In this document: positions 24,835 to 37,228 of the stretch, piece after piece | Numbering within the stretch: position 1 is the first letter of the stretch | How the letters are laid out: each line of letters begins with the position of its first letter | Assembly (NCBI GenBank): GCA_032622095.1 | Contig: CP136061.1 | Location: 212,630,373-212,694,372 of the forward strand | Direction: 5' to 3' | DNA: 64,000 nucleotides | From: Siphonodentalium dalli | Taxonomy: Eukaryota > Mollusca > Scaphopoda > Gadilida > Siphonodentaliidae | Position numbers and translations under genes: made by a program | Notes under the pieces: model-generated | Seen by the model: only the letters and a program-made list of their open reading frames with translations | Database searches by the model: none | Told to the model about the DNA's origin: nothing

Positions 24835-26251
24835 TTCTGTTCGCACAGGGGACCATCTAGATGATACCAAATGGGTCTACTAGGGGTAACTTTTTACGAG
24901 AAAGATAATGGTGGGGTAGAATTTTCTAAAGTGACGCCGTTGTTGTCAGGGGCAGAAACGGGGCAGGGGCAGAATTTTTGTGTCGTCGATTGGCACGAAA
25001 CTTACATAAAATCATCCCCATGATATGAAGAATCTAATGGTGTGGATTGAATATGTAAAAAAAAGTGGCGTCGTTCGAGTCAGGGATGCACGGAAGGGGA
25101 GAGGGGCACCAAAATTGATAAAACTAATTTTAGCGCCGATGTCCACCAAATTGATATATATTCTTCTTCATGATACAAGGAATCTAATTGTGCGATTTAA
25201 CAACGCCAAATTGTTGTCGGTTGGATGATAGATTGGGAGGGGGCGTGCACTACATTTGATAAGAATGGGTTTAGTCGCCGATTGCCACCACACTTATACA
25301 AAATCATTCCAATGGTATGAGGAGTCTAATGGTGTGGCTTAAATCTGTCAAATGTGGCCTCATTCGAGTCAGGGTGCACTGAAAGGGAGAGGGGCACCAA
25401 AATTGGTACACATTATTTTTAGCGTCAATTTCCACCAAATTGATACACGTTCCTATCCATGATACGAGGAATATAATCGTGTGATTTAAAGACGCCATAT
25501 TGGTGCTGTTTGGTGAGAGATGTGGAGGGGAGGGGTGGGCACACAATTTGATAAAAAGTTGTTTAGTTGCCGATTAGCACCAAACTTATAATCATCTCCA
25601 TGATATCAGGAGTGTAATTGTGTGGTTTAAGGATGTCACAAGTGGGGCCATTCGAGTCAGTGGTGTATAGAGAGAGGTAAGAGGGACACAAAAAATGATA
25701 ACAATATGTTTAGCGCCGATTTCCACCAGATTGATACATATTCTTCTCCGTGATACGAGGAAACTTATCGTGGGGTTTAGATACACCAAATTGCTGCACT
25801 CTGGGTGAGAGATATGGGGACCTTAAATTTGATACGAATTTGTATACTCGCCAATTTTCACTAATTTTATATATATGCATCTCTAATCTCTAATGAGTCT
25901 AAGTGTGTGGTTTAACGATTGAGTCCGAAATACGGACGGGAGGGTCACCAAAACTGATAACAAATATTTTTAGTACCAATTACCATCACATTCAGACACG
26001 TTCTTCTCAAATGATACGAGAAATCAAATCGTGCTGTCTGTCTTTCTGTCGATCTCTGTATGCGTTCTATATATAACTTCACGGGGTACAATCGAGATTG
26101 CACTAAGGCGTTCCAAGAGGGGTAACTTTTTACGAGGAAGATAATGGCGCGGGTTAAAATTTTCTAAAGTGACGCTGTTGGTGTCAGTGGAAGAAAAGAG
26201 GAGGTGGGAAAAATTAAACAAATATGTCGCCGATTTCCACCAAACGCATAC
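24835..26251 (+). repeat. Repeat family F, internally repeated (about 300 bp units)
   Basis: Repeating phrases include ccgatttccaccaaattga, cttctccatgatacgagga, gtgatttaaagacgccaaat, tgggtgagagatgggg and ggggtaactttttacgagg. At least four internal units. Other members are at 28072-29470, 30310-31985 (inverted), 37977-39385 (the most complete single copy) and 63400-64000. Non-coding, no usable frames; probably a large non-autonomous element. Confidence 0.75.
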
Positions 26252-26712
26252 AGGAATCAGGGAGCTAAATGTGTTCTAGAGTCGGGGAGCGAGTACACCG
26301 TGGAATACTAAAGGTGAAGGTAACTGAAGAATGACCTTCACCTGATACATGCGACACGTTATTAAAGGATGACATCGCGTTTATTTGATTTGTACATAAT
26401 ATCTAAATAATTTAAACTGGTGAATGAATGGGGGAATGGATTTTTGTGAGCGGGAAATTTATTTAACTAGCTGCTGTAGTTCTGGGTTTTTTCCAGATCA
26501 AATTTGGCTGTGAGATAGCCCTGTCGTAGACTTGGGGATTTATTTTTAAAAGTAAACACATGACCTATGATTTTTCTTGCATTTTCGTGATCAACTGGTG
26601 TTAATCTAGCTGGGTAAACATCACTGGTATGGCCTGCAGGCTTCAATTCAGAGAATTTGGCCCAAACGTTAACACTGTCGCCTATGGGAAACCATTTAGT
26701 TCAGTGATTCCT
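26252..26712. mobile_element. LTR-like direct repeat, left copy
   Basis: A 461 bp block beginning aggaatca and ending tgattcct, almost identical to 27614-28071. It has the flank-to-flank arrangement of a terminal repeat. Confidence 0.75.
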
Positions 26713-27613
26713 ATAAGAAAATTTTGAATTTTACGAAATTTCACGTCTCGCCATGATAAGTTGTTAATTCCATATTTTCTTATTTTCAAATGATAATGAC
26801 CACATTTTGGACATATTTAAAGAAGAAACCCATGGATTCGCCTGTATATAGTAAAGAAAGTTATAAATCTGGGAATTTTGCATGGACATCAGGTACCATT
26901 ATGGGGTCAGGGGGTCTAAAGCCCCCTCCCCACAATTTTGAGGAGTGTTAGCCCCCCCCCCCCCATTGGGAAAAGGTGACAGTTGACCCAATTAAGCTTT
27001 TCCGGTACCCAGTAGTATTATCGGGGACCGTAGCCCCAACCCAAGTCGTGGGGGGGGGGGGGGGGTTATGGCATCACCACTAGAGTTACTGTCGTGCAAA
27101 ATTGTCAGGGCAGGTTTGTTAAACAAACAGTATGCCCTGCCATCTGGTAAAATTTCATGCCCGAGGCTGTGTCTGATGTTGTATCATTATGTTTAGATAT
27201 TTAAATTGACTTATGGTTGCTTTATATTGCTATTAAAGTATTTTTTTATTTTTAGTTTCTGTTAATTTTGGTAAATGTTTATTATAAATTGCCAAATTCT
27301 GCATGAAAAGTGTTTAAAATTGGACAAGATATCCCTCTCAAAATGTATATTAACATTTCCTCTTCAATTTAGTACTATTATGGTATATAAGGGCATACTT
27401 CAGTTATACGAGATGCATCAGCTAGTATAATTGAAAAACAAAATCTAAATTTTTTGGCTTTATTTTGAGGATTGACACTAATTTTCAGGATGCCTCATAT
27501 TGGAAAAATAAACCACTACTGCTCGATATTATCCATTTTTGATTTCAGTAAGGTCTATATTTTGATAAAATACTATAAGAAACGCTGTGTTTCACACATA
27601 TACATATATATAT
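26713..27613. mobile_element. Interior between the LTR-like repeats, non-coding
   Basis: About 900 bp without a meaningful frame. It contains poly-C (26948-26963) and poly-G (27051-27065) tracts and AT-rich sequence. If the flanking repeats are LTRs, this is a miniature, non-autonomous element. Confidence 0.5.
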
Positions 27614-28071
27614 AGGAATCAGGGAGCTAAATATGTTCTAGAGTCAGGGAGCGAGTACACCGTGGCATACTAAGGTGAAGGTAACTGAAGCATGACCTTC
27701 ACCTGATACATGCGACACGTTATTAAAGGATGACATCGCGTTTATTTGATTTGTACATAATATCTAAATAATTTAAACTGGTGAGTGAATGGGGAATAGA
27801 TTTTTGTGAGCGGGAAATTTATGTAACTAGCTGCTGTAGTTCTGGGTTTTTCCAGATCAAATTTGGCTGTGAGATAGCCCTGTCGTAGACTTGGGAATTT
27901 ATTTTTAAAAGTAAACACATGACCTATGATTTTTCTTGCATTTTAGTGATCAACTGGTGTCAATATAGCTGGGTAAACATCACTTGTATGGCCTGCAGGC
28001 TTCAATTCAGTGAATTTGGCCGAAACGTTAACACTGTCGCCTATGGGAAACCATTTAGTTCAGTGATTCCT
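27614..28071. mobile_element. LTR-like direct repeat, right copy
   Basis: 458 bp, the same orientation and nearly the same sequence as 26252-26712, with the same aggaatca...tgattcct ends. Flanks outside the pair (caaacgcatac on the left, tacataatcatctcc on the right) rejoin into the family-F phrase caaacttatacataatc. This shows the pair with its interior was inserted as one 1.8 kb unit. Confidence 0.75.
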
Positions 28072-29470
28072 ACATAATCATCTCCGCGATATGGCGCTGT
28101 TCGAGTCAGCGTTGCAGGGGCATCAAAAATTGATTTAATAACTATTTTTAGAGCAGATTTCCACCAAATTGATATAGTTTTCTTCTCTATGATGCGAGGA
28201 ATATGATAGTGTGATATAAAGACGCCAAATTGCTGCCGTTTGGGTGAGAGATGGGGGGGGGGGGGGTCATAACTATTCTAAGAATTTGTTAAATCACATT
28301 TGGTGTCGCTTGGGTCACGGATGGCGAGAGGATATGCACTATCATTGATAAAAATTGCTATTCGCCGATATCCACCTATAAGTTATATATAGTCACCCAG
28401 GCCATCTCCATATCATTTTAAGGAGTTTTGGGCGTTCGAATTTCACAATCCTGACAAATGGTGAACCAATTAAGTCACTTGAACAATTATATCTTCTCAA
28501 CTGACATAGTTATATGGAGATGGCAATCAGGGCATTCACATAATGAGCTAGCAAAAATAGATACATAGAAGAAGCATTAAAAGTATATTTATCATTCTAT
28601 TTAAGAGATACATATATTCTGGCAAAATCAGAGACCTCGAGCCGTCAGAGGATCACATATATATTATAACAAAATTGAGTCTGTTCCATTCAATACATTT
28701 TCCAAAAAAAGTTACAATTTGTCAAGAGATATGGAAATGTATCGAAAGCCTGTTCAAAAATAGTGGTTACAGTGTGCTTTCAACTATATTTTCTTCTGAT
28801 ATAAAAGAAAACGCAGTCAGTTGCACATGACTTTTCACGATCCTCCAATACTGACATCTGACAAGGGTATATCTGCCCGATACAGCAGAATTTTTAGAAC
28901 AGACTCATCGACTGACATAAACAAGTCAAAATTTCGCCTTGTGTCTGGCACATGTAGCTGATATACGTGCGCAGCAACATTTCTTTTAAACTGAGAATAG
29001 TTAGCCAATATATAGCATCATGAACAGAGGAGCACCTGGAAATTTCATTAAAACATCTGTATCTTCGTGGAGATATGATAGCCAGGTGTCCTCAAGATCT
29101 TAGTCCAACCCACTAGATTGATTGATACATCTCTATATGTAAAACCCAATTGTCGTCTTTTATTTTTGCGAACTAATGTGTTTATGATGTTCATGTATCA
29201 TATTATAACGTCTGAAGTATATGCAGTTGTAAATAAATAAATACTTCATTATTGGTGGAACGGATTAGTCGCGATAAACAAAATGACAACCGACAAGGTG
29301 AGCCACTATACTTATATTCCATGACTGTGTAAGAATCATGTTTTGTGATGCTATTTGAATATACAATTTATGAGAATACGTGTAACACTTTGAGCAAGAG
29401 TATTCTCTATTCCCAACAAATATCCACAGCATGCAGAGGGTTTCACTTTAACCTGGGCAACGGGTAAAAT
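28072..29470 (+). repeat. Repeat family F, left arm of a large palindrome
   Basis: Continues family F from the LTR-like insertion, then the phrases caagagatatggaaatgtat, gcctgttcaaaaatagtgg, cgatcctccaatactgaca, and ends near gagggtttcactttaacct. The same series is found in reverse complement at 30310-31370. Confidence 0.75.
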
Positions 29471-30309
29471 CTTAAATGAGCAGAAATTTCTATTAAATTT
29501 ATCGGGGTGAGAGCAAGCTATTGTCGCTATCCCATTGAGGGAACATTCCGGTTTGCGAAATTATTTTTTGAATAGTGGATATCGCCATTTAACTGGGAGA
29601 TATATAGATTCATCTGAGGGAAGATACGTTCATTTATCAAAGCCTCATGGTCTGGTTTGGTGATACCCTCGGGTTTGGCGATACCACGTACACGGGGGTG
29701 ATACCACTACACAGAAATCATCGTCTGAACTACGCTCAATTGTAAATATTTGCATCTGGATTCGGGACGCAACTATGGGTGATAAACAAGCGCAAATGGT
29801 TTCGCCATCAAGATTCATTATATTTAATTAATATGAGCAGAACGACGCTGTGTGATGTCGATTTGGATTAATATTCGTGAACTTAACTATTCTGAGCAAG
29901 ATTATATTCCATTTATATGTGATCACCCTACCGGAGTGTTTCGCATCGCATTCATGACATAAGCAAAATGCGTGTTTGTTCAAGATACACACCAGTTACA
30001 AAAGTTCAAGGCTACAACAAGGACAACACCAACAGTACACAAATGGATGAGAATGTTGCTTTCACGGTCACCCCAACCGACCAAGTATTAATGATCTCAT
30101 TAAAGGATCAGAGTCACTATAATTATGTTGATAAGAACATTTGACACCTTCTCAAAAGTACAGAAAGACATTATACTAACATAATGGTTCGCGCACTCAT
30201 GAAAAACAAATGGAACATACAGAGAAAAAGTATTAGCAATTATGCAGTAACTCTTATCATAGAAGCAATAACTATCAATTTACATATAGCTAGCAAGGTT
30301 ACCCGGAGT
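29471..30309. repeat. Palindrome spacer containing repeat X (inverted)
   Basis: 29470-29910 carries repeat X in the orientation opposite to 24036-24290 (atcggggtgagagcaagct, then gtttggtgataccctcggg, then gcgtcccgaatc in complement). The rest (29910-30300) is AT-rich without recognisable content. Confidence 0.6.
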
Positions 30310-31985
30310 TACCCGTGTTAAAGTGATGTGAAATCCTCTGCTGTATATATTTTGTTGGAATCGAGAATAATCTTGCTCAAAGTCCTACACATATTCTCAT
30401 CAGTTGTCTATCAAAATGGCATCACAAAACGTCATTCTTACACATGGATTATAAGTAGTGGCCCACCTTGTCGGAGTGATTGTCATTTTGTTTATCGCGA
30501 TTAATTCATCCCACCAATAAAGAAATATGTATTTATTTACAACTTCGCGTATTTCAGACGTTATCGTTTTTTTAAATCGCACAGTCGATGTGGTTCGAAT
30601 TGAGGTGTTTTTTTTTGTAACACTTTTTATTGGAATCAAAACATGAACATCATAAACACGTTAGTTCGCAAAACTAAAAGATGACAATTGGATTTTACAT
30701 AGAGGTGTATAAACAAATTTAGTGGGCTAGACTAAGATTTTGAGGACACCTGGTTATCATATATCTATGACGAAACCGATGCTTTAAAGAAATATCCAGG
30801 TTATCCACTGTTTATTGATAATAATTCTCAATTTAAAAGGATGAGCTATATGTTAAGTTATTAATGTTAGGCTATTAGTATATGAAAGAAACCCTCTGTG
30901 TCGGGCAGATGTTCCCTTGTTAGATGCCAGTATTGGAGGATCCTGGAAAATCATGTGCTACTGACGGTGTTTTCTTTTATCTCAGAAGAAACTATAATTC
31001 ACTGCACTCTGTGACCACTATTTATGCTGACAAATGGTAACTTTTTGTAGAAAATATCTTGAATGGGACATACTCAATTGTGTTATAATACATTAGGCAT
31101 TCTAACATGCCATCCTCTGATTGTCCAATGTCCTCCGTTTGCAAGAATATAAATGTCAGGTATACGTTTAATGCTTTCTTCTATGTATCTGTTTTGCTTG
31201 CTCACTATACGAATAGCCTGATCCCGTCCCCAAATATATGACACATTAGAAGATATAATTGTTCAAGTGACTTAATTCGGTCGATAACTATTTGTAAAAG
31301 TTGGGAAATTTGAACACAAAACACTCCTTAGAACGAATTATGGAGATGACTATATATAACTTTGTTGGATATCTGCGACTAAAACATTCCTGTCAATGTT
31401 AGTGTCCCTCTTCTCTCCATCCCAAACCCAAACGGCACAAAATGTGGAGTCTTTCACCCACATGAGTTAATTACTAGTATTATTGGAGAAGAACGTGTAT
31501 GAATTTGGTGGAAATTAGTGCTAAACATATATGTATCAGCTTTGTTGCACCTGTCCTCCCAATTCATGACTCGGCGCAACTTTTGATTTGTTTAAACCAC
31601 GTCCATTAGACTCCTGATATCATGTAGATGATTATGTATAATCGGCAACTAAACAAATTCCTATCAAATTTAGTGCCACCCCTCCACCTCTCACCCAAAA
31701 CACGCGATCAGATTCCTTATATCATGGAGAAGAATATGGATCAATTTGGAAATCGGCGTTAAAATATATTTATTGTGATGCCACTCACCCTTCCGTGCAT
31801 TACTGACATAATTGTTTGCTGCCCCTCCCCTTTCTCCCCTTGACAACAGGTCACTAAAGAAATTTCGTACCTACACCATTATCTTCCTCATAAAGAGTTA
31901 CACTCAGCTAGAACCCTTTGGTGTTATATAGATGGCCCCGTAATAGACATTCGCAAATACAGATTTTTAGACAACACAACAATGC
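30310..31985 (-). repeat. Repeat family F, right arm of a large palindrome
   Basis: Reverse-complement copy of family F. From 31370 the unit phrases appear inverted (tggagatgactatatataac, then caccaattc-type and ctctcacccaaa). The outer end near 31900-31985 (cctcataaagagttac, attcgcaaatacag) matches the start of the copy at 37977 read backwards. Confidence 0.75.
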
Positions 31986-32168
31986 AATTCGATGTAAACG
32001 CTAAAGAAGTAATCAACCACATGAATATCTGGCGTGGAATTACAACTATAAGCTAAAGCAGGTTACTGTCAGATCCATTTCTCACCTAATATTTACTGTG
32101 ACGAATGTGCAAACATTTTGAAATATAGATGTGTCGTATATCAAATATATCAATGTATAGCTATGCGT

Positions 32169-32486
32169 TTAAAGGGGCACTGTACACTAAATCCGGCCAT
32201 TTATGGGATCAACTCCTATGATACTCAACAGGATATATGCAAAAACAATTAATTTGAGACATGGGTGAGTATTAAATACACTCGTGTGCTCATGTAAACA
32301 ACATGGTATAATTATAATGGAAATGAATTTATGACTGGAGTTTTTGTTTACAATTCATATAGCACACGATTGTATTTTTGCGCTAATCCATGGCTCAAAT
32401 TCATTCATTTGTTGCATATATTCTATTGAGTATAAATAGGAGATGGTTCCATACATGGCCGGATTTAGTGTACAGCACCCCTTTAA
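32169..32486. mobile_element. MITE (TTAA family), copy 2
   Basis: TTAA at both ends with ttaaaggggcactgtacact on the left and gtgtacagcacccctttaa on the right, a near-exact inverted terminal repeat. The interior is also inverted (tccggccatttatggg opposed by ccatacatggccgga). Same family as 2321-2675. Confidence 0.85.
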
Positions 32487-33136
32487 GACTGAGAATAATA
32501 TAATGTTTACCATAAGGACAAGATCAATCGAAAGTTTGTGTTTTGGTTTATTTGGGGTATATGGTACTTTAAGTTGCTAGCCATATTACGAACGTTTATA
32601 CATGTAGGTTAGTGAAAGTCCGCACAGACGGCTAATTTCACGCGAAAGTAAAACCAATCACAATAGGAATCACATATTCCCCGAAAGTAACTTGCAAACT
32701 AGTCTTGGTATACTAAGAGATTAACTTCGCAGAGTATCGATTACAAGTCAGCGATACCACAGTTAGTGAATCGCAATCCACAGCCACAAATGATCAACGG
32801 GATGTTCTTATGCACGTAAACAACATTCTATACACCCGGTCTTCAAATGAAGTCACACGGAGGAGAGATTCATGTGCTGAAACTATAGAGCGTGAGCCAC
32901 ACAATTATAAATGCGATGGATAGGGACATATGATAGCCATTTGATTAATTAGTCATGGCACTTAAATTTGCCGAACACCAATCGACTGCTTCCAATGGCA
33001 TCCTGTTGTTTCTGTTATTTGCCGTGTGTCTTAAATAATCCACTATTACTGGAATTCCTAGGTGAATTGACATGTACCAATATATATGTACATGTATTCA
33101 TGCCTTTGATACTGAAATGTCTGCAATATATTTCAG
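32487..33136. other. Intron end before the last kinase exon
   Basis: No repeat or RNA gene recognised. The open frame of the next exon extends upstream to an ATG at 32968, but that part (PNTNRLLPMASCCFCYLP) is intronic, because the phase-matching acceptor is at 33135-33136. Confidence 0.5.
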
Positions 33137-33876
33137 GAGCATCCAAGCTGATAAGAAAGCTCCTCCGTGTAGATGTTGGCCGACGCGCTACATTAGAATA
33201 TGCTCTGCACCACGCGTGGGTGGTAGTTGGATTTGGTCGACCACCTCATCATTCATGTTCCCTGAACACGGTCGCTAGCGATGCGAGAGATATTCGACCA
33301 GACACGCCGTCGTCCGGGGAAAATAATCAGAGTTTATCAGGCGATGCAAACAGTAGGCACAATTACAGAATGGTCGTACCGAAATACAACGAATTGTGGC
33401 ATGAGTCCCAACGAAAAACACGACCTTGTCGCATCCAGGAAATCCTGAAATGTAAACTGCGCAACTTGTTCAATAAGAAGCTCTCCAATTCTCCCAGCGG
33501 ACACACTGATCAGAACGTAATGGGAATTAGTCACACTGTCTTCAAGTCACAGAATGCTCCGAGTTTGCCCAGGTCACCCATGTGGACGGCAAATAGAAAG
33601 GTGCAAGAATTCCGCCCTGACGCACGCCTGGATCATATTCCTCAAGGATGGCGCAAAACTAGTAATCCACTGCGGTCCCGTCTTTATCGACGCTGTGGAG
33701 AATTCAACAATGCGCCAGACATTGTCGGTAAGGAGCCGCGGACAATGCTATTTTATTCACAGGAGTGTCTCTCATTTTCGGAAGCAGATCCCGCAAATTC
33801 ACCGACTTGTTCGAAGAGTTATAATAATCTGTATTTCCACGAGAGAAAACAGTCTCCACCAAAGTTCATTTTATGA
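33137..33876 (+). CDS. NUAK-type kinase, terminal exon (kinase C-lobe end and C-terminal tail)
   Basis: Begins after tatatttcag. Its first two bases complete the Gly codon split at 23912, and the exon ends at a TGA (33874-33876). It encodes ASKLIRKLLRVDVGRRATLE and YALHHAWVVVGFGRPP, matching the NUAK end of the kinase domain (LIRWLLMVNPTRRATLE...HWWVNWGY type). About 200 further residues form a basic, Ser/Pro-rich tail without a recognised domain. The tail is shorter than in vertebrate NUAK proteins, so extra 3' exons by alternative splicing are possible. An AATAAA lies at 34608-34613; another site may be used. Confidence 0.88.
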
Positions 33877-34730
33877 ACTATAAATCAGCACATTATAGCT
33901 TATGGATGATTAATTTTTGGAAACCCAAGCAAAGTGCATACCAAAATATGACTTGATGATCACTCATAATAGGCTGAGTAAAACTATGTGTATATATACT
34001 GTATCATCTACTTACGTTCAAACGTTGATTCACTCCCAGGAAATGTTTGACAAAAAACTATATCTTTGATAGACTTCTGAACTGAGATGAGAACAACTTA
34101 GCGGAAATAATGGTATACGGTTGTTAGTTAATATTGTATGGGTTGATACAACCAGGCTTATGTCCGAGATTATTGAATGGATTATAAGATTTAGTTATGA
34201 CAGTATACAACGTGTTGTATGTGTTATTCATGTGCGGACGCGTTGATGAGATACCAGCGACCTCCGTCTCATCGCGAGAGAGTTGACATGTGATATAACA
34301 ACGGCATAAATTTATGCGCACGACTAACTTCATATTTGATGTACTATTTACATTGTTTCAATTAATTTAAATCCTTCTAAAATAAGAGACGTATGTGTGT
34401 GCACGAGTGTGAGGAAGTACTAAAATTGATAAACATAACATAAATTCCATATCAGAACCCGCCCTCCCCACCACCACAACCTTCTTCGTATTCACTTAAC
34501 CTAATACTTATTATTTATTTCTGAAATGTGAAACACAATTTATGTTCAATTTCTGCTCTAAACATGTACTTTAACACATTGCATATATGTATATATTGTA
34601 TAGTGTTAATAAAAAAATATTGAAAAAAACTAAAATTAAGTTTACTCCATACTGTCAATGGAAGTCGTTTATGTATACTATATATAACGTTCATGACCAT
34701 ACACAAAGTTACAACTCCTCAATATCTTAT
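33877..34730. other. Intergenic or 3' UTR sequence
   Basis: Downstream of the kinase stop: AT-rich with an AATAAA at 34608-34613. No gene recognised. Confidence 0.4.
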
Positions 34731-35240
34731 ATAAGGTGTAAATGTATTGATTGTCCCCTGACATTTCGCCGGATCGAGGACACTAGTAATGACCCTCGTC
34801 CGTGTGGCCGTGTGTGCGTCCATTTGTGTGTGCGTCCATCCGGAACTTTGTCCGAACCTGTATTCTGTCATTTTCTCGTCATTTTTTTTAAGCTTGGCAC
34901 AGATGTCGACCAGCATGTGATCCTGCGCACCTGCTATTTTGTGTCCAGTCCGACTCATTTTGGCGGATATCTTGTCCTTTTTCGATATAGAAACGTACAT
35001 CATGGGACGCATCTTTTGTCCAAGCCTGTATTCCGTCATTTTCCAGTCAATTTGTATAAAATTGGCACTCATGTCATGCAGCATGGGAATCTGCGCACCT
35101 GCGATTTTGAGTTCAGTCGGAGTTATTGGGAATTTTTCGACATTTTAGAGTTATTGACCTTTTCTCGACACATTGAAGATGTGCAAACATATTTAGTGAA
35201 TATGCACTTTTATCTTCTACAGTCTGTAGTATAGGGATCT
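34731..35240. repeat. Repeat with two 168 bp tandem units
   Basis: tccgaacctgtattctgtca at 34851 recurs as tccaagcctgtattccgtca at 35019, a 168 bp period, together with gcgcacctgc, gattttg and gtccagtcc-type phrases. The left edge has ccgtgtgtgcgtcc phrases like the 44951-49256 element. The long open frame across it is a by-product of the repeat. Confidence 0.7.
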
Positions 35241-35995
35241 GAAACCCATAAATCCTTCAAACCTGCCACCTTCGTCGTGCACAGGACATTTTGGTCAGCG
35301 ACCTTTTATTTCGATTACATTCTAACTACTGTCCATTCAGTCTAAAGATTACACCGATGTGCTGACATCGGAATGATATTACCATATTATTTATCTTGGT
35401 CTCAGGCTGATATGAAGTTACCTCGGGCTGATACCTCGGCCGATATCAAACAAATCAAGTAATAACCTCTTATATCGTTGATATAAGTGTCACCTTCCAT
35501 GGGTTACAGTTGGAATTCCATTATATCTCTGTAGTCGTGACAGCATTGTGTCAGCGTATGTTATATGAATTATACGTTATCGGTCATACAGGTGGGTCGT
35601 CGTCTCCGGAGAGGTATGAAACTAATCACAATATGAATTTACGGAGCACCAGACTTCTCCGAGTGCATACACAGCGATAAGTATCATAATGCAGTCTCGT
35701 CGAAATGCACAAACAACGCGATACGAGAACTTTGTTATGACCACAAAACATGCATATTAATATGCCGCGAATGCTTTGACACTATTTACAAAACCATTGA
35801 CATAATACCTGAAATGTAAATAATATATGACTATGTGTACATACATTCAGAGGCTATGAGTTTTTAAGTTATGCGTGTTCACAACTGTTGGCACTCAAAG
35901 TCGCCTAATGTATTTGACATTTGTAAATGTCTTCCAGTCCGTAGAAGAGGTCATTTATAATGTCAAGTCGATTAATCTATTTATTGTGTTAGGAA
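35241..35995. other. Intergenic sequence upstream of the transporter exon
   Basis: Nothing recognised. Promoter elements for the transporter could lie here, but I see no clear TATA box or initiator. Confidence 0.35.
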
Positions 35996-36040
35996 AGCAT
36001 GCAAATTTGTTAGTATTCGAATGACCACCAAGCGCTAAAC

Positions 36041-36183
36041 ATGAAGTTTGATGATATTCTCGTGGAACTTGGTCCTTTCGGGAAGTACCAACGGAGAGTG
36101 TATCTGTATGTATGTATTCCCGTCATCATTAGTATGATGTGTATGGTGATATCAGTCTTCAACGACGCCACACAGAAGCACAG
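36041..36183 (+). CDS. SLC22-type organic ion transporter, first coding exon, copy a
   Basis: ATG at 36041, donor at caggtgtg (exon ends 36183, exit phase 2). It encodes MKFDDILVELGPFGKYQRRV, then a hydrophobic stretch (YLYVCIPVIISMMCMVISVF) and NDATQKHR. (M)xFDDxLxxLGxFGxYQ is the hallmark N-terminus of SLC22 transporters (OCT/OAT/OCTN), and the hydrophobic stretch is the first transmembrane helix. These are 12-helix plasma-membrane carriers of organic cations, anions or carnitine (family knowledge). The substrate cannot be told from this part. A tttgttag just upstream could be an acceptor, so a 5' UTR exon may precede it. Confidence 0.88.
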
Positions 36184-36393
36184 GTGTGTACCGTATATCA
36201 AGAGTATAATTATGTGTGTTATTACACGAGTTGTGTTGGACCCCAATGCTCGTATTCACGGTTTATTTTATAAACCGAGTAGTTTATTTGGTAGCGGTAT
36301 AGGCTGAGATGATCTGCAAAATGCAGTCCTGCTTCGGCGGAAACTACTCAGCTAATGATAGCATCTGAAAGCACAATGTACCTTCTCTAGCGC

Positions 36394-36950
36394 TTAAAGG
36401 GGTACTGTACGCGAATTTCAATAAATTCCTGGTGATAACAACGATCTAATATCGATAATATATAGAAAACTAAGTAATTTGAGTCAAAGATATATTATGT
36501 AAACGTTCAGGTTAATAGGTTATCTTAAAATCAAAGTTAATAATTTGATATAAATTTCATTTATGGCTGAAGTCATAAATTAAATTACGAATTTCCGAAT
36601 ACAAGACGTAATCAAAATAATTCACGGATAGTGGATTGGGCGAAACGTGGCACACATGATAGTGTAAAAAATTATGTTGATACTGGGCGTAAACTCAAGC
36701 CAATCACTGACTAGTGACTATACAATGATTTAATGAGTATATTGGACTAGTATATGGATACATTTGCTTGAAAACTGTCCAAAAATTACTCGACAACGAC
36801 AATTGGTATTTTCGCATTCCGGCTAATCTGCCATCCGTAATATTACATCGTACTCATCAGACTTTCAAATAATGGAAATCTGCTTACCTTATTCTACAAC
36901 TCATAGACAAATGAAACCAACAACAACATTTGGGTACAATATCCCTTTAA
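36394..36950. mobile_element. Longer MITE of the TTAA family, with a visible empty site
   Basis: TTAA at 36394-36397 and 36947-36950, with ends ttaaaggggtactgtac and gtacaatatccctttaa. The empty site is in the duplicate block: gtgcttacgacaacactg at about 40450 corresponds to gcgcTTAA...TTAAgtcaacactg here. Confidence 0.8.
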
Positions 36951-37228
36951 GTCAACACTGCCGTCGATATTATTAACAGAATAAAAAAATTCGCAAACAC
37001 TCAGTTGATAATAACCATAATAGCATTATAGCGGTATAGAGAATCAGAGTAAATTTTTCTGTGGAATGAGTGTTGAATATATATTGGGTCATTCACTCGG
37101 TGGATACTTCCTGTCTCATAATTTTAAGAACGAGGACGTTAGTATAGACAAAACCGCTGCTCAGAATTGAAACAAATGAACCAAGAATGTATGCCGCTAG
37201 ATGCGAAGGCGATCAACAATTGTGGCCA

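Larger units (their letters stand above)
35996..37228 (+). repeat. Segmental duplication, copy 1 (contains exon 1a)
   Basis: Homologous to 39635-41110. Shared landmarks in order: the exon, gtgtgttattac, gttgtgttggacccc, gaaagcacaatgtacctt, gcaaacactcag, gtggaatgagtgtt, ggtggatacttcc, gcgaaggcgatcaacaattg. Copy 1 carries one MITE (36394-36950) that copy 2 lacks. Confidence 0.85.

Noticed and set aside
32968-33136. Upstream ATG extension of the last kinase exon frame
   Set aside because: The acceptor at 33135-33136 gives exact phase and sequence continuity with the previous exon; the extension has no kinase similarity.
34587-35234. 215-codon frame on the + strand and a 121-codon frame opposite
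   Set aside because: It spans a repeat with a 168 bp tandem period (a multiple of three) and shows no protein-like composition or known motifs.
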